Source: Zanthoxylum bungeanum (lineage: Eukaryota > Streptophyta > Magnoliopsida > Sapindales > Rutaceae). Taken from it: a DNA stretch of 64,000 bases. The stretch is taken from assembly GCA_019454045.1 (NCBI GenBank), contig SKCR01034767.1, positions 62,001 to 126,000 of the forward strand, given 5' to 3'. Made by a program: the position numbers and the translations under genes. Each line of letters begins with the position of its first letter. Position 1 is the stretch's first letter. Below, in pieces: positions 45,734-57,519 of the stretch. Below the pieces are notes generated by a model. That model had not been told where the DNA came from. It searched no databases and saw only the letters and a program-made list of their open reading frames with translations.

Positions 45734-46112
45734 GCTCTTCAATACGAGCTCCATGGGTTTCAGCAGTGTTGAGATAGGTCATCATCCTCAAGACGTGCTC
45801 TCGGACTGATGTTCCATCCTTCATCTTAGCAGTCATCACTGAGACCATGGCCTCATAGCGTTGACGCTCCGAAGGCTGCCTAAACATGCCCTGCAATGAC
45901 TCCATCATCTGAGATGCTCGAGCCATAAGTTCATGCTTTGCAGCAAGAACCTCAGATATCCCTGCTAGCAAGTAGCAGCGGGCTTTCTCATTTGCTGTGA
46001 CCCATTTCTGGTAGGTATCGCACACAGCGTGGCCAGTATTTCTAGCCGGCTCGGGAGGACGTTCCTCCGTCAGGACAAACTTTAGGTTTTCACAGACCGG
46101 GATAGCGTTCAT
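45723..46112 (-). pseudogene. gag: CopB gag N-terminal fragment fused to LTR
   Basis: A 129-codon open frame from MNAIPVCENLKFVL. It carries the copia UBN2/gag pattern: a CDTYQKWVTANEKARCYLLA segment, then ERYEAMVSVMTAKMKDGTSV and REHVLRMMTYLN. Full-length relatives continue to a CCHC knuckle, which is absent. The frame stops three codons into LTR sequence (GCGTATGCCCTAG), because a deletion joined mid-gag to the LTR and removed the rest of gag, all of pol and the polypurine tract. A second copy of the gag start is at 49857-49908. It is unlikely to work as a capsid by itself. Confidence 0.8.
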
Positions 46113-46422
46113 GTTACTTTTCCACTTAACATAGTTTTTCTCCGGTTAATTTATCGTTTGAGAGTATGGAAATAATTGGAGAAACCATGGATGAAAAATA
46201 AAATAAACATGCATTTAACATTCATTCATCGCATATTAAAATCATCATATAATTTTGGCATAAAATTAAACATGATGCATGAACCATGAATAATGAATTA
46301 GAAACCTAAGAGAATTACTATGCCACGGAAATCTATCATCCCACAAGTAAGTACCGCCGTAGGGTAGGTCAAGTACTCGCATGATAGATCGAGACAATCT
46401 TAGTCAATTTAATATATATGGG
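46113..46422 (-). mobile_element. CopB leader, gag-proximal part
   Basis: Collinear with 49909-50218. Contains a CGCCGTAGGGTAGGTCAAG motif at 46357-46376. Cut at ATGGG where the plus-strand CopB LTR begins. Confidence 0.8.
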
Positions 46423-48725
46423 CTTTGGAATGTATGCCCTAAAGCTACATGTGATGTAAACGGTTTTATATGTTTTGAAATAAAATGATGCATTATTCAT
46501 TCATCAAATTGTTTGTTTAATTTTGCATATTAAATATCTTCTTAAATACCCTAGATTACTTATGTACCTTCAGACTTAGTGTATGAGTGTCATATACAAG
46601 AGGATTAAGTCTAAATTTAGTAATCTTAAATAGTCCATAGATAGCAAACAAAGCGGGTACTTTGCTTGTGGTTTATCTATAGTTGCGGTCCATTCTATAT
46701 TTGTATGACGATCTTGATCCGGATCACCCATGTAGAGACATGAGAATGGATGCACCTTGTATGCTGCAATCATATAGGACTGGACCTAGATGGAAATGAC
46801 ATTCTTATAATATCCGTTAAGCTAAGAAAGTCATTTCAATATACTAGATGGTCATATATGGATTGATCTTAATCCTGAGTGTACTACGAACTTCTGCATG
46901 GCAGGCTGTGTCCTTTGATTTACAAAGATGAGGTTGGTGTAGCAGTCCCGACCAATAGCTACGTATTTTGGGGGCACAATTTATTTTGTAGTTGGGAACA
47001 TTTTACATGGATATGGAGTTCACTCCTTCTTGCGAGAAGTAGATGAGTATCTTTCTTAAGGGTTGATTCAGTACTTGAAAGGTTTGAGCGCCCAAGTCTT
47101 TCTATTACAAATATAAAGATTAATATTCATAGTAGTTATGAATAAATCGTTCATTAGAGAATCAATGGTACTTAAGGTAAAAATAATTAGAGGGGTATAA
47201 CAGATATTTTGACCCAGCTCTAATTACAAGATACTCATGAAGGGTCAATTCGTATGTAATGACTATATCGGTGGACACCGACTTAGTTTGGCTTAATATT
47301 TCATCTGCGGCAACGAGAGTGCAACTTCGGGTTTTTTAGTGGAATAACCCGGAGTTAATAATTTGGAATATTTAATTAAGAGCTTAATTAATATTTCGAG
47401 ATTATTGGAGCTCGGAACCGTAGGTCCATTTGGTCCCCGTGCTAGCTTGATATACTATAGCAGAGTTAATATAATTGGATAGTCCAATATATACTCACAA
47501 AAGAATAAATATTATTAATATGATTATAATATTAATTTTGTCACACTTGAAACTTTATATTAAAAGTTAATATAAATTTTATTAATATATGATATTTAAA
47601 CACTTGTTATTTAATTATATTAGATATAATTAAATAGAAGGTTAAATTAGTAATTTCCAAATTTTGGGTTTTGGAAACCTTTGAACTTAATTTGGAAGTT
47701 ACATATATTTTAATAGTATTTAACTTTTTTATTTTATAACATATATTCCATTATGGTGATTGATATATTGATGTTACAAAAAATTTATTATTTTCCTTAT
47801 GGTGGCCGATTTTCACAAGCATAAAGGGAATGGATTTGTTTTATTTTGGAAATAAATATTCCATGGCATTAATTTGGAAATTATGATTTTCAAATGGTTA
47901 ATTGCTTATTTAATTTTGTAACATCTTTTTCAATAATGGTAATTGAATATTGATGTTTAAAAAATTAAATCCCTTTTTCCTTGCTTGGCCGAAAATTGAG
48001 AGGGGGGGAGGCTAAGGATTTTTTGTTTTTGTTTTTGGAAACAAAAAAACCTAAGTATAAAAAGAAAAATATGATTTTTCTTTAGCTCTCTCTCTCATTC
48101 TAGCAACCCTAGGCATCTTCTTCCTCTTCTATATTCTCTAAAAAGTTGAGAAACACCATTGAAGAACAAGAAGAAGAAAAATAAAATCAAGAGTGTGTTG
48201 AATCTCTAAATCGTTTAGGGATTTGTTTATGAGTGTAGCCCACACTACTCTCCGTTGGTAACGAGACATAGCACGGAAGACTTTGTGGTGACGAACAAAT
48301 CATCCTCTTCCTATATTCTTGAAGGTCACGGTAGTGGGGTATTATTTCACCTCATTGCCGCACCTTGGTCTCTATTTTAGGTTAGGAAACACTTTTGGGG
48401 TATTTTGGGGCTGATTTGAGATTGGTTTTTGGAGTGAAAAATCAGACCTTAAACACTCTAGCAGTTCACGCAAATAATGGACTGATTTGTGTGCAGTTCG
48501 GTTGTGTAACGAGAGCAAAACAGTCAATAATTCACTGCATTTCGGGGGGCTGTTCGAGGAAAGTTTCGGGGGAATTCCGGGGCTGAAATCTTGTCCAAAA
48601 CAGAAGCAAAATCTCAATATACCCACTGGTTACATTCGGACAAAGGAATGGCAAAGCAGAAAAAATTTTCAAGGTCGATCCGTGTGCCTAATCGCTTCCG
48701 CTGCGAGAGGAAAGCGTTTCCGACA
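46423..48725 (+). mobile_element. CopB LTR, plus strand (2.30 kb)
   Basis: Reads TTTGGAATGTATGCCCTA (sisters TGTTGGAATG..) to AAGCGTTTCCGACA, reverse complementary to the neighbouring CopB LTRs. TATA motif at 48056-48063. A primer-site remnant and leader follow, so it acted as a 5' LTR. Confidence 0.85.
48056..48063 (+). promoter_or_regulatory. TATA box of plus-strand CopB LTR
   Basis: TATAAAAA after CCTAAG, followed ~30 bp later by a CT-repeat. Confidence 0.55.
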
Positions 48726-48727
48726 AT

Positions 48728-48740
48728 TGGAATCAAAAGC
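48728..48740 (+). other. CopB primer binding site, plus strand, degenerate
   Basis: TGGAATCAAAAGC against the Met site TGGTATCAGAGC. Confidence 0.6.
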
Positions 48741-49017
48741 GAGGTTGAAAAGTGTTCTTAACCCTTCACTTTTTCATTTAAAGTTTCTATTTTTAATATA
48801 TTTATATGAGTTATAAATATGATATGCATGTTTAGATGAGTGGGCACATTGTGATATTCATATGATGAATGTTTTTATTATTTCATGTGATGAATGAATT
48901 TTGCATTGGTCGTAAATTTTTTCGGCTCTTATTTTTGTAGTTGGTTTTGTTTTTTGGGTTGTAAGGCCGTAAGACCATTGTTTACATTTGTTGTAATTTT
49001 ATTTTTCATTGTAAAAT
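48741..49017 (+). mobile_element. CopB leader start, plus strand
   Basis: Reverse-complement match of 51380-51653 and 58650-58940, up to CATTGTAAAATG where CopA2 sequence takes over. Confidence 0.8.
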
Positions 49018-49856
49018 GAAAAATTCGTTAGCGACGTGAATAGTGAATTCGCTAGGCGTAATCATTTAATTACGACGCGACGGAAAAATCGTTAATTTGG
49101 AATTAGCGAACCCGAGCCCGAGTGTGATTGCGAACGCATTCGTATTTCGAATTCGAGTGCAGCGACGCAAGTCACATCAAGCGTCATATCAATCGTCACA
49201 TCAAGCGTCAAATCAAAAGTCACTTTGAGTGATTGATTGATTGATTGATTGATTGATGGATTGAGTGAAAGACACACATCAAATCACTTTATTAAAGTGA
49301 CATTTGAATTGTTGATGTGAGTTGGTGTAATAGTGTTTGGAGGGAAAGACATTTACTTTTGGTTTTTTATTTAATCCATTAGTAATTGTTTTTAATGTAT
49401 TTTCTTGGAAAAATATATAAAGCATTTTTGGTAAATGCTTAACCAACTTTTACACATTTTAACTTCTCTCTTTTTCTCACACAACTCACGCCCAAGGGGC
49501 TGTTTCTTCTTTTTCTTCACAGCTCACTACCGTGAGCTTCAAGGGAGGCAATGAGTGGTTTTCATGGTGAAAAATCAAGTGCTAGCACACTTACGACTAT
49601 TGCGAAGGTGTTAGGGAGGTTCACCCATGAGACGGGACTCATCCGACGAAGTTTGGAGCTTCAAAATGAGACCCGAAACTGCCCAAACCAGTGAAGTGGA
49701 CTGCTGCAGTGGCGCCACCAAAACAGTGAGCTTTATGGCTTCAATCGTCTTCAAATCGACTCAACCATCCGATGTAAGTATTCCGCTATCTTCGTTGGTG
49801 TATTCACGCATTATTTCATTTCTTGTTTGATCTTGGGACCTAGATAATAACTAACA
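49018..49856 (+). mobile_element. CopA2 LTR 3' portion, plus strand
   Basis: About 840 bp matching the end half of the 18462-20502 LTR in reverse, including an ATTGATTGATTGATTG microsatellite (49229-49257), GAACCCGAGCCCG and the end AATAACTAACA. It stops exactly at the LTR end, and CopB gag sequence follows at 49857. The 5' part of this LTR is absent. Confidence 0.75.
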
Positions 49857-49908
49857 GTTCCTCCGCCAGGACAAACTTAAGGTCTTCACAGACCAGAATA
49901 GCGTTCAT
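49857..49908 (-). pseudogene. gag: CopB gag start, second copy
   Basis: Minus-strand ATG at 49908-49906 with MNAILVCEDLKFVLAEE, matching the start of 46112-45723. Only ~17 codons remain before the CopA2 LTR end. Confidence 0.75.
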
Positions 49909-50143
49909 GTTACTTTTCCACTTAACATAGTTTTCCCCGGTTAATTTATCGTTTGAGAGTATGGAAATAATTGGAGAAACCATGGCTGAAAATAAAATAA
50001 ACATGCATTTAACATTCATTCATCGCATATTAAAATCATCAAAGAATTTTGGCATAAAATTAAACATGATGCATGAACCATGAATAATGAATTAGAAACC
50101 TAAGAGAATTGCTATGCCACGGAAACCTATCATCCCACAAATA

Positions 50144-50360
50144 AGTGCCGCCGTAGGGTAGGTCAAGTACTCGCATGATAGATCGAGACAATCTCAGTCA
50201 ATTTAATATATGTGGGAATAACTCTTATTCCTATATTAAACAACTACTGTTTTATTTGATCAATGGGTGTTATTAATAGTTAATTATTCCTTTGTGAGTG
50301 TAACCCACGTTTCGAGATTCTTTGACTTAACGAGTGAAGTGTCGCCGTAGGGTAGGTCAG
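50144..50360 (-). repeat. Paired CGCCGTAGGGTAGGTCA motif in CopB leader
   Basis: Two copies ~195 bp apart, each beside an ACTCGC/CACAAG junction. Also seen at 46357 and, with one change, at 57645. Confidence 0.55.
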
Positions 50361-50878
50361 TTCACAAGATACATCTAGAATCCTTATCCTTTCGGAACCC
50401 AAACCTGATATTGACCCAAAATGGACACCATCCGTAGGGGATGAAAACAAAGCCGTCTCGAGGTGCCTTTTGAATCTAAGATTTTTGGACTAACAACGGA
50501 GATCGTGGGATATACTATCGTATATCCCTCTCCCACTCACTATATTTGAAATTAAGGTTTCTACCTAAAATAGCTAATATTTTATTTTAACTAGTGTGGA
50601 TAAACTTATGGCGGCTAAATCATAATTGTTATTTACACTAGTTTGTCATAAGTGAGCTAATCAATTTTAACTATTAAAATTATGTCACTAATAAAATTTA
50701 TTAGTCTCTACTAATATATTTACTCTATTAAACTAATTTAATTATAGTGGTACAAGTGAACTACAATTTTTTAACTCTTAAAATACTTATGCACTTAAAT
50801 GTCTAAAATTATGGAATTCTAAATGGTCAAAATTCAATTAAACATTTTAATAAATTTTTAGTGCGTCATAAAATCCAA

Positions 50879-50970
50879 TGGTACGTGGAATTGTATCCCA
50901 AGTGCAGACCATATTTCCGTCCATTCGGAATCGGCTATGGAATTTATATCCGGGTTTCCATCCTATATAT
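50879..50970 (-). repeat. Shared 92-bp module, copy 3 (CopB leader)
   Basis: Plus-strand TGGTACGTGGAATTGTATCC to TTTCCATCCTATATAT. It agrees with the G1 copies over the CCATTCGGAATCGGCTA core. Confidence 0.8.
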
Positions 50971-51653
50971 CAATGGAATTTATTATGCACCAATTAAGCC
51001 CAATATATTAGAATTCAAATTTTAGACTATAAATCCAATCAATCTAATTAATGATTTCAATGCATATCATTTTCTAACTTAAACATTTAAATTACATAAA
51101 ATCATAATTTTATGTTTATAATGATAATGCATTTATGACATGTTATGGCAAGTAAAATGAATGAGTGGGCACCCTAAGCTATATGACATGTTATTCAAAA
51201 AATTCGAAATAAACATACATATAACATAAAATATTTTGCATTGACCGGGCTCTTCTTTTTCCTATACTAATCTAATTAGTACAAAAGATTCACCAAGGCA
51301 TTCCTTGGCCTTCAAATCCCGCTCCAAAGTGGTGTTGGCTCCCTTTGCGACTTCTGTGCTCCAAATTACAAAAATTGAAACTTTACATTGAAAATTAAAA
51401 TTACAACAAATATAAACAATGGCCTTATGGCCTTACTTCCCAAAACCAAAACCAACTACAAAAATAAGAGCCGGAAAAATTTACGACTAATGCAAAATCC
51501 ATTCATCACATGAAATAATAAAAACATTCATCACATGAATATCACAATGTGCCTACTCATCTAAACATGCATATCATATTTATAACTCATATAAGTTTAT
51601 TAAAACAGAAACTTTAAATGAAAAAGTGAAGGGTTAATAGCACTTTTCAACCT

Positions 51654-51666
51654 GGCTCTGATACCA
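51654..51666 (-). other. CopB primer binding site
   Basis: Minus-strand TGGTATCAGAGCC, exact initiator-Met type site, three bases from the LTR. Confidence 0.85.
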
Positions 51667-52567
51667 ATTGTAGGAAACGCTTTCCTCGCGCAGCGGAAGC
51701 TGTTAGGCCCACGGATCGAACTTGAAAATTTTTTCTGCTTTGCCCTTCCTTTGGCCGAATGGAACCAGTGGGTATACTGAAATTTTGCTTCTATTTTGTA
51801 CAAGATTTCAGCCCTGGAATGCCCCCGAAACAGTCCCCGAATAACCCCTTGAACTGCAGTGAAATAGCAGACTGTTTTGCACATGTTACACATGTGAACT
51901 GCACCCAAACCAGTCTACTATATGTGTGATCTGCTGTAGGGTTAGGTCTGATTTTTTCACTCAAAAACAATCCTAACTCAGCCCCAAAAGGTCCCTAAGG
52001 TGTTTCCCAAAAACCGAATTAAAACAAATCTAAAACCGAGCCCTAATATTGCAAGGGATGCGCGAGACAGTGAGGGATTTTATTCCTCAATACCGGGCCT
52101 TGATAGAGAGAGGGAGAGATGTTTTCCAAAGCCACAAGATCTTTCGAGCTATATCTCGTTACCAACGGAGAGTAGTATGGGCTACATTCACAAATCAAGT
52201 CTCTAAACGTTTTAGAGATCTAATCACACACCAATAATATTTTTCTTGTTCTTCAATAATCTTTCTCAACTTTTGAGAGCATAGAGAAGAGAAGAAGGTG
52301 GCTAGAGTTTTCTATTGTAGAGTTCTAAAAAGAAAAAATATATTTTCCTTTTATACATAGGGTAATTTTTCATAAAACAAATCAACACTAGTCTCTCACC
52401 TCCTACAAAATTCGGCCATAGCAAGGATTTTAATTAAAAATATTTGTTTCCAAAACAAACAAATCATACTCCTTATACATCAAGGAATTCGACCATGGCT
52501 AAGATTTCTTCATTAATTTTGTTTCCAAAACAAACAAATCATATTCCTTATTGACCAAGGAATTTGG

Positions 52568-52572
52568 CCATG
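52568..52572 (+). repeat. Target duplication CCATG, left
   Basis: Identical to 56031-56035; the two flank the G1 solo LTR. Confidence 0.85.
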
Positions 52573-53348
52573 TGTGGGACACAGAAACTGGGCGACGTAT
52601 GCTGTTCCGGGCTCACGGCCCGATTGGGAGTACGGAGTAGCCCGCAAGGGACTAAACTGGAGAATAAAGGAGTCGCCACCTGGTGTGAATCGAGGAAAAC
52701 GATTTAAGGCCGCACTCACCCCTTCAAGGGAAGACCTCAAACCGTTGGGTTCAGAATGGTCCCTTACTTATGCCACTTGTAATAAAATAATTTGTGCAAT
52801 AGTTTAATCGAATCTAGCAATATATATTCCTAAGGGTTTTCTATTTCTAAGTTCGCATGCATAAATTAAAAGTTCATCTAAGTTCACATGTAACACATTT
52901 TCATATTTGCATACAACCTATTTGCATATAATCTATGTCCAAATTTTCATGCATAAAGATAAATTGACGTACGGTAAGCATACAAGAAACGCAAGCAAAC
53001 CATAATCATACAAGCATACATAAAAGTGAATCGGAAGAAGCGGCAAGCGTATAATTTCATAAGTACGTAATATTCATGGATACGGAAATAGAAATAAACC
53101 ATAGCGGTACTAGCATGCGATAACAAGAAAATCAAAATGGCAGCAAACATATAATTCACATTGATTGACACAGAAGCGCAGACAAATAACATTTATACAA
53201 GCATGCGTATTAAGGAAAGACAATTAAGCACATAATGAAAATAAATAACTAAAGAAGCAATTATGAATACAGAATAAATATACAATGATGTGGCACAGAA
53301 AATAATATCTAAGATTGACACCAACACATACGTGGGCATTCTTCCAAG

Positions 53349-53440
53349 TGGTACGTGGAATTGTATCCCAAGTACAGACCGCACTACCGTCCATTCGGAA
53401 TCGGCTACGGAATTTACGTCTGGGTTTCCATCCAATATAC
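53349..53440 (-). repeat. Shared 92-bp module, copy 4 (G1 solo LTR)
   Basis: Plus-strand TGGTACGTGGAATTGTATCC through CCATTCGGAATCGGCTACGG; very close to copy 1. Confidence 0.8.
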
Positions 53441-53689
53441 CACGAGAAGTAATGCCCGAATACTATCATAACATGGATACACAAGCGATAATAGATCAAA
53501 CCAAGACAAAGGTAGATAATGCAAAGAGATAACTAAAGAAGCAATTGGACATGAAAATAAACGTGCCATGATGTGATTTGAAAGATAAATAATGGAGATG
53601 AAAGAAAAGAGATGCGACATATGCCTACATCTATATAGGACCTCAAGTGTCCGATTGAACGTATCTCACATTCAATTGAATGCACTTTG

Positions 53690-54300
53690 TCCGGCGCGGC
53701 GAAGTATCATGGTAAAGGTAGACCGTAGGATTTTTATCCCTCGAAATAGAGGACCTTTAATCCAACTTACTAAGCCCATGCGCAATGCAACATGATGTAT
53801 GATTATGCAAGAAGAAGATATACAAAGAAAAGCAAATAACGAAATAAAAGGCGCGGTGAAGTATCGTGGTAAAGGTAGACCGTAGGCTTTTTATCCCTCC
53901 AAATAGAGGACCTTTAATCCGACTTACTAAACCCATGCACATCACATCATATCGCATATAAAAATAAAGACACCAATATCGGACTTCGTATACCCGATTA
54001 AACATATTTTACATCCAACTGAATATACATCATCCGGCGCGGCAAAGCATCGCGGTAAAGGTTCTTTAACCCCTCGAAATGGAAGACCTTTAATCCAACT
54101 TACTAAGCCCATACGCATCACATCATAATGCATATAAAAATAAAGACAGCAATATCGGACTTCGTATACCCGATTGAACACATTTTACATTCAACCAAAT
54201 ATACATCATCCAGCGCGGCAAAGCATCGTGGTAAAGGTTCTTTAACCTCTCGAAATGGAGGACCTTTAATCCGACTTACTAAGCCCATGCGCTTTATCTC
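53690..54300 (-). repeat. A-B-A-B tandem block in G1 solo LTR
   Basis: Reverse counterpart of 2149-2760: units recur at CGGCGCGGC(G/A)AA.TATC..GGTAAAGGT and GGACCTTTAATCC..CTTACTAAGCCCATGCG, spaced ~155-185 bp. Confidence 0.75.
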
Positions 54301-54392
54301 ATCATTACATAAACAAATAACATGCAGAAATTAAATAACGATAATAAACAAATCAAGATAACATGAAATAAAATATGTGTCATATATTTAAG

Positions 54393-54484
54393 TGGTACGT
54401 GAAATTGTCTCCCAAGTACAGATCACACTACCATCCATTCGGATTCAGCTACGGAATTTACGTTGGGTTTCCATCCTATATACC
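54393..54484 (-). repeat. Shared 92-bp module, copy 5 (G1 solo LTR)
   Basis: Second module in the same LTR, about 1.04 kb from copy 4, more diverged and missing two bases near ACGTTGGG. Confidence 0.75.
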
Positions 54485-55519
54485 ACAAAAGGTGACACAT
54501 TTTTCATTCATTCAAGGGCCACAACACACATCATTCCACAATACTCATGCAAATAAAATTCAATAAATAATAAAAATACGAATGAAAATAGATGTGAAAA
54601 GTGCCATCAGGTCTAACCTTTTACGTCGACTCTCGGACTCGCGTTACATGGTGATCGGAAGAGCTAAAGCTCCGTGACTTTTATGGTTCACTGGTTTGCA
54701 TCTTTCCTCGCTGTTTTCACTGCTCGGGCTGCTGTTTTCCAACGTTTCACTGCTATTTTTACTGCTGTTTGGAGGGGTATTAGGCTGTGATTTTAGTGAT
54801 CTTTAAGGGGATTCTGGCCAGTTTTTTGATGCAGTTTTGAGACAGTTTTCAACAGTTTCGGGGGCTATTTACGCGGCAGTTCACTGGCAGTGCGATGGGG
54901 TAAATAGTCGTGCAGTTAGGGTCCAAGGTGCGGCAGTTTTGGAGGAGCTGTAAAGGTCTTGGTCTTCAGCTCGTGTGAAGGCAGTGGGCGTTGTTGGCAG
55001 GCTATGGGCCAGTGACTTGGCTTCGTGAATGGTGCGTGAGTGAGGGCTGATTTATGAATGAATGGAAAAGGTTCTTGGTGTGAGACTATTGGCGTGGATT
55101 GAAGCAAATGGAGGGAAGCAAAGGTCAAATGGATGCTTACGTGAGTGGAAGGTGAGGTCAGGGGGGTTGTTGCATGAGGACGTGTGGAGGATTTTAACAT
55201 GAATAGCTATTGGCAGTCAGGGCGTGGATAGTTGCTGGGCGTGAAGGGCCATGTGGCTTGCGTTGAAGCATGTGTTGTGATGGTGTGATGAAGGCAAGTG
55301 TGTGGTCTTTTGCTTTTTGTTTATTCATACATGCATGGCTTTGTAAGGTTTATTTGGTTAGTGTGTGCTATGGATGATGGCGTGATCTGTGAATTAGGGT
55401 TTATTATTTTTTATGTTTATGGCCGTGAGAGAAAGAGATGCGTGATTAAGGTTTTATGTGTGCTTTTTTTGTTGTTACCGTCGGTGTTAGGAGAGAGATT
55501 TAAGGTTGGATTTGTGCCA

Positions 55520-55527
55520 TTTTTATA
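55520..55527 (-). promoter_or_regulatory. TATA box of G1 solo LTR
   Basis: TATAAAAA on the minus strand, ~505 bp from the LTR start. Confidence 0.5.
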
Positions 55528-56030
55528 GTGAGAAGGTAGGGGGATTAGGGTTTGCATGGATTTGTTTGAATAAGGAAATAGATCAATTAAATTAGGGAGG
55601 TATTTAATTTATTTAAAAAGGGAAAGGATATTGGTAATTTTGGTAGGGAATTTCTTTAAATTAGGAATAGGTTTATTTGATTTGTTTTATTTAAGTAGGG
55701 ATATATTTTATTTTAATTTGGTATGTGATTTTTTAGATTAGGAATTTAATTTTAATTTTAATTTAATTTAATTTGTGACATGTGTTAATTACTTATTGGA
55801 TTGGGCTTGGGTGAGATGGGCTTGGTGTGTGGTTTGTGGGGGTTTGGGCTAAGAATGTGTTTTAAAACGGAGATCCAACAAGCGAGCCCGAAGCTAAACA
55901 AATGCATAAAATCTAACAAAATACCGATTCCCTTCTGACGTCCATTTCCCGTGACTTCCTCGACTTAAAAGGTAGTGTCTCCAAATGAGACTCATCATAG
56001 GGACTTATATGCAAAAATGCAGTGCCTACA

Positions 56031-56035
56031 CCATG
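56031..56035 (+). repeat. Target duplication CCATG, right
   Basis: Matches 52568-52572; CopB LTR homology resumes here. Confidence 0.85.
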
Positions 56036-57379
56036 GTTAAGATTTCTACATTAATTTTGTTTCTAAAACAAACAAATCCCATTCCTTATTGATAAAGTAA
56101 TTTGGCCACGACTTAGATTTCTTAATAAATTTTATTTCCAAAATAAACAAATCTTAGCCTTATTAAATTATATCATATATAATTCAATATTCTATGTTTA
56201 ATAATTATCATATAATTATTAATGCCATACATCAACTTTTAATGTATAGTTTCAAGTGTGATGCAATTAATATTATTAATCATATTAATATATTATTCTT
56301 TGTGAGTATATGATTGGACTATCCAATTATATTAACTCCCCTATAGTATATCGAGCTAGCACGAGGACCGAATGGACCTAAGGTTTCGAGCTCCAATAAT
56401 CTCGAAATATTAATTAAGTTTTTAATTAAATATTCCAAATTATTAACTCCGGGTTATTCCACTAAAAACCCGAAGTTGCACTCTCGTTGTCGTAGATGAA
56501 ATCTTAAGCCGAATAAAGTCGGTGTCCATCGATATAGTCATTGCATACGAATTGATCCTTCACGAGTATCTCGTAATTAGAGCCAGGTCATAATGTCTGT
56601 TATACCCCTCTCAATTATTTTTACCTTAAGTACCATTGATTCTCCAATGAACGATTTATTCATAACTATTATGAATATTTATCTTTCTATTCGTAATAGA
56701 AAGATTTGAGCGCTCAAATCGTTCAAGTACCGAATCAACCCTTAAGAAAGATACTCATCTACTTCTCGCAAGAAGGAGTGAACTCCATGTCTATGTAAAA
56801 TGTTCCCAGCTACAAAACAAACTCTGCCCCCAAAGTACGTAGCTATTGGTTGGGACTGCAACACCAACCTCACCTTTATAAATCAAAGGACACAGCCTGC
56901 CATGCATGAGTTCGTAGTACACTCAGGATAAAATCAATCCATATATGACCATCAAGTAGATTGAAATGACTTTCTTTGCTTAACGGATATTATAAGAATG
57001 TCATTTCTATCTGGGTCCAATCCTATATGATCGCATCATACAAGGTGCCTCCATTCTCATGTCTCTACATGGATGATCCGGATTAAGATCGCCATACAAA
57101 TATAGAATGGACCGCTGCTATAGATAAACGACAAATAAAATACCCGGTTTTTTTGCTCTCTATGGACTAATTAAGATAACTAACTTTAGACTTAAATCCT
57201 CTAGTGTATGATACTCATACACTAAGTTTGAAGGTACATAAGTAATCTACGGTATTTACAAAGATATATAATATGCGAAAAATAAATAAACAATTTGATA
57301 AATGAATAATGCATCGTTTTATTTCAAAACACAAGAAACCGTTTACATCAAATATAGCTCTAGGGCATACATCCCAACA

Positions 57380-57519
57380 AAATCTTGTCCGAAACAGAAG
57401 CAAAATCTCAGTATACCCACTAGTTACATTCGCCGAAAGGAAAGGCAAATTAGAAAAAAATTTCGAGGTCGATCTGTGTGCCTAATCGCTTCCGCTGCGT
57501 GAGGAAAGCGTTTCCTACA
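57380..57519 (+). mobile_element. CopB LTR tail fragment, plus strand
   Basis: Last 140 bp of a plus-strand CopB LTR, matching 48585-48725 and ending CGTTTCCTACA. Probably the end of the 3' LTR of the plus-strand insertion whose 5' LTR is at 46423. GCGGG follows. Confidence 0.8.

Larger units (their letters stand above)
49909..51653 (-). mobile_element. CopB 5' leader, complete copy (~1.75 kb)
   Basis: The only uninterrupted leader from primer site to gag. It contains the shared module (50879-50970) and two CGCCGTAGGGTAGGTCA motifs (about 50147 and 50343). There are several TTATT..AATAA dyads, and the gag-distal end CAATGGCCTTATGGCCTTA. Non-coding. Confidence 0.8.
52573..56030 (-). mobile_element. 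G1 solo LTR (3.46 kb), minus strand
   Basis: Complete LTR with TG..CA ends (plus-strand TGTGGGACACAG to CAGTGCCTACA) and a perfect CCATG duplication, with no internal sequence. It carries two copies of the shared module, the A-B-A-B block (53690-54300) and a TATA motif (55520-55527). It is the innermost insertion of the CopB complex. Relation to 184-3448 is closer in structure than to the short LTR at 41377. Confidence 0.93.
51669..57379 (-). mobile_element. CopB LTR, minus strand, split by G1 solo LTR
   Basis: Plus-strand TGTAGGAAACGCTTTCC to CATACATCCCAACA. Without the inserted 52573-56030 and one CCATG it is ~2.25 kb, the family length. The primer site on its left shows it acted as the 5' LTR of a minus-strand element. 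TATA motif at 52348-52355 (minus). Confidence 0.88.

Noticed and set aside
46423..49017. Treating the plus-strand CopB LTR as a solo LTR
   Set aside because: A primer-site remnant and leader follow it, and no duplication closes directly after 48725.
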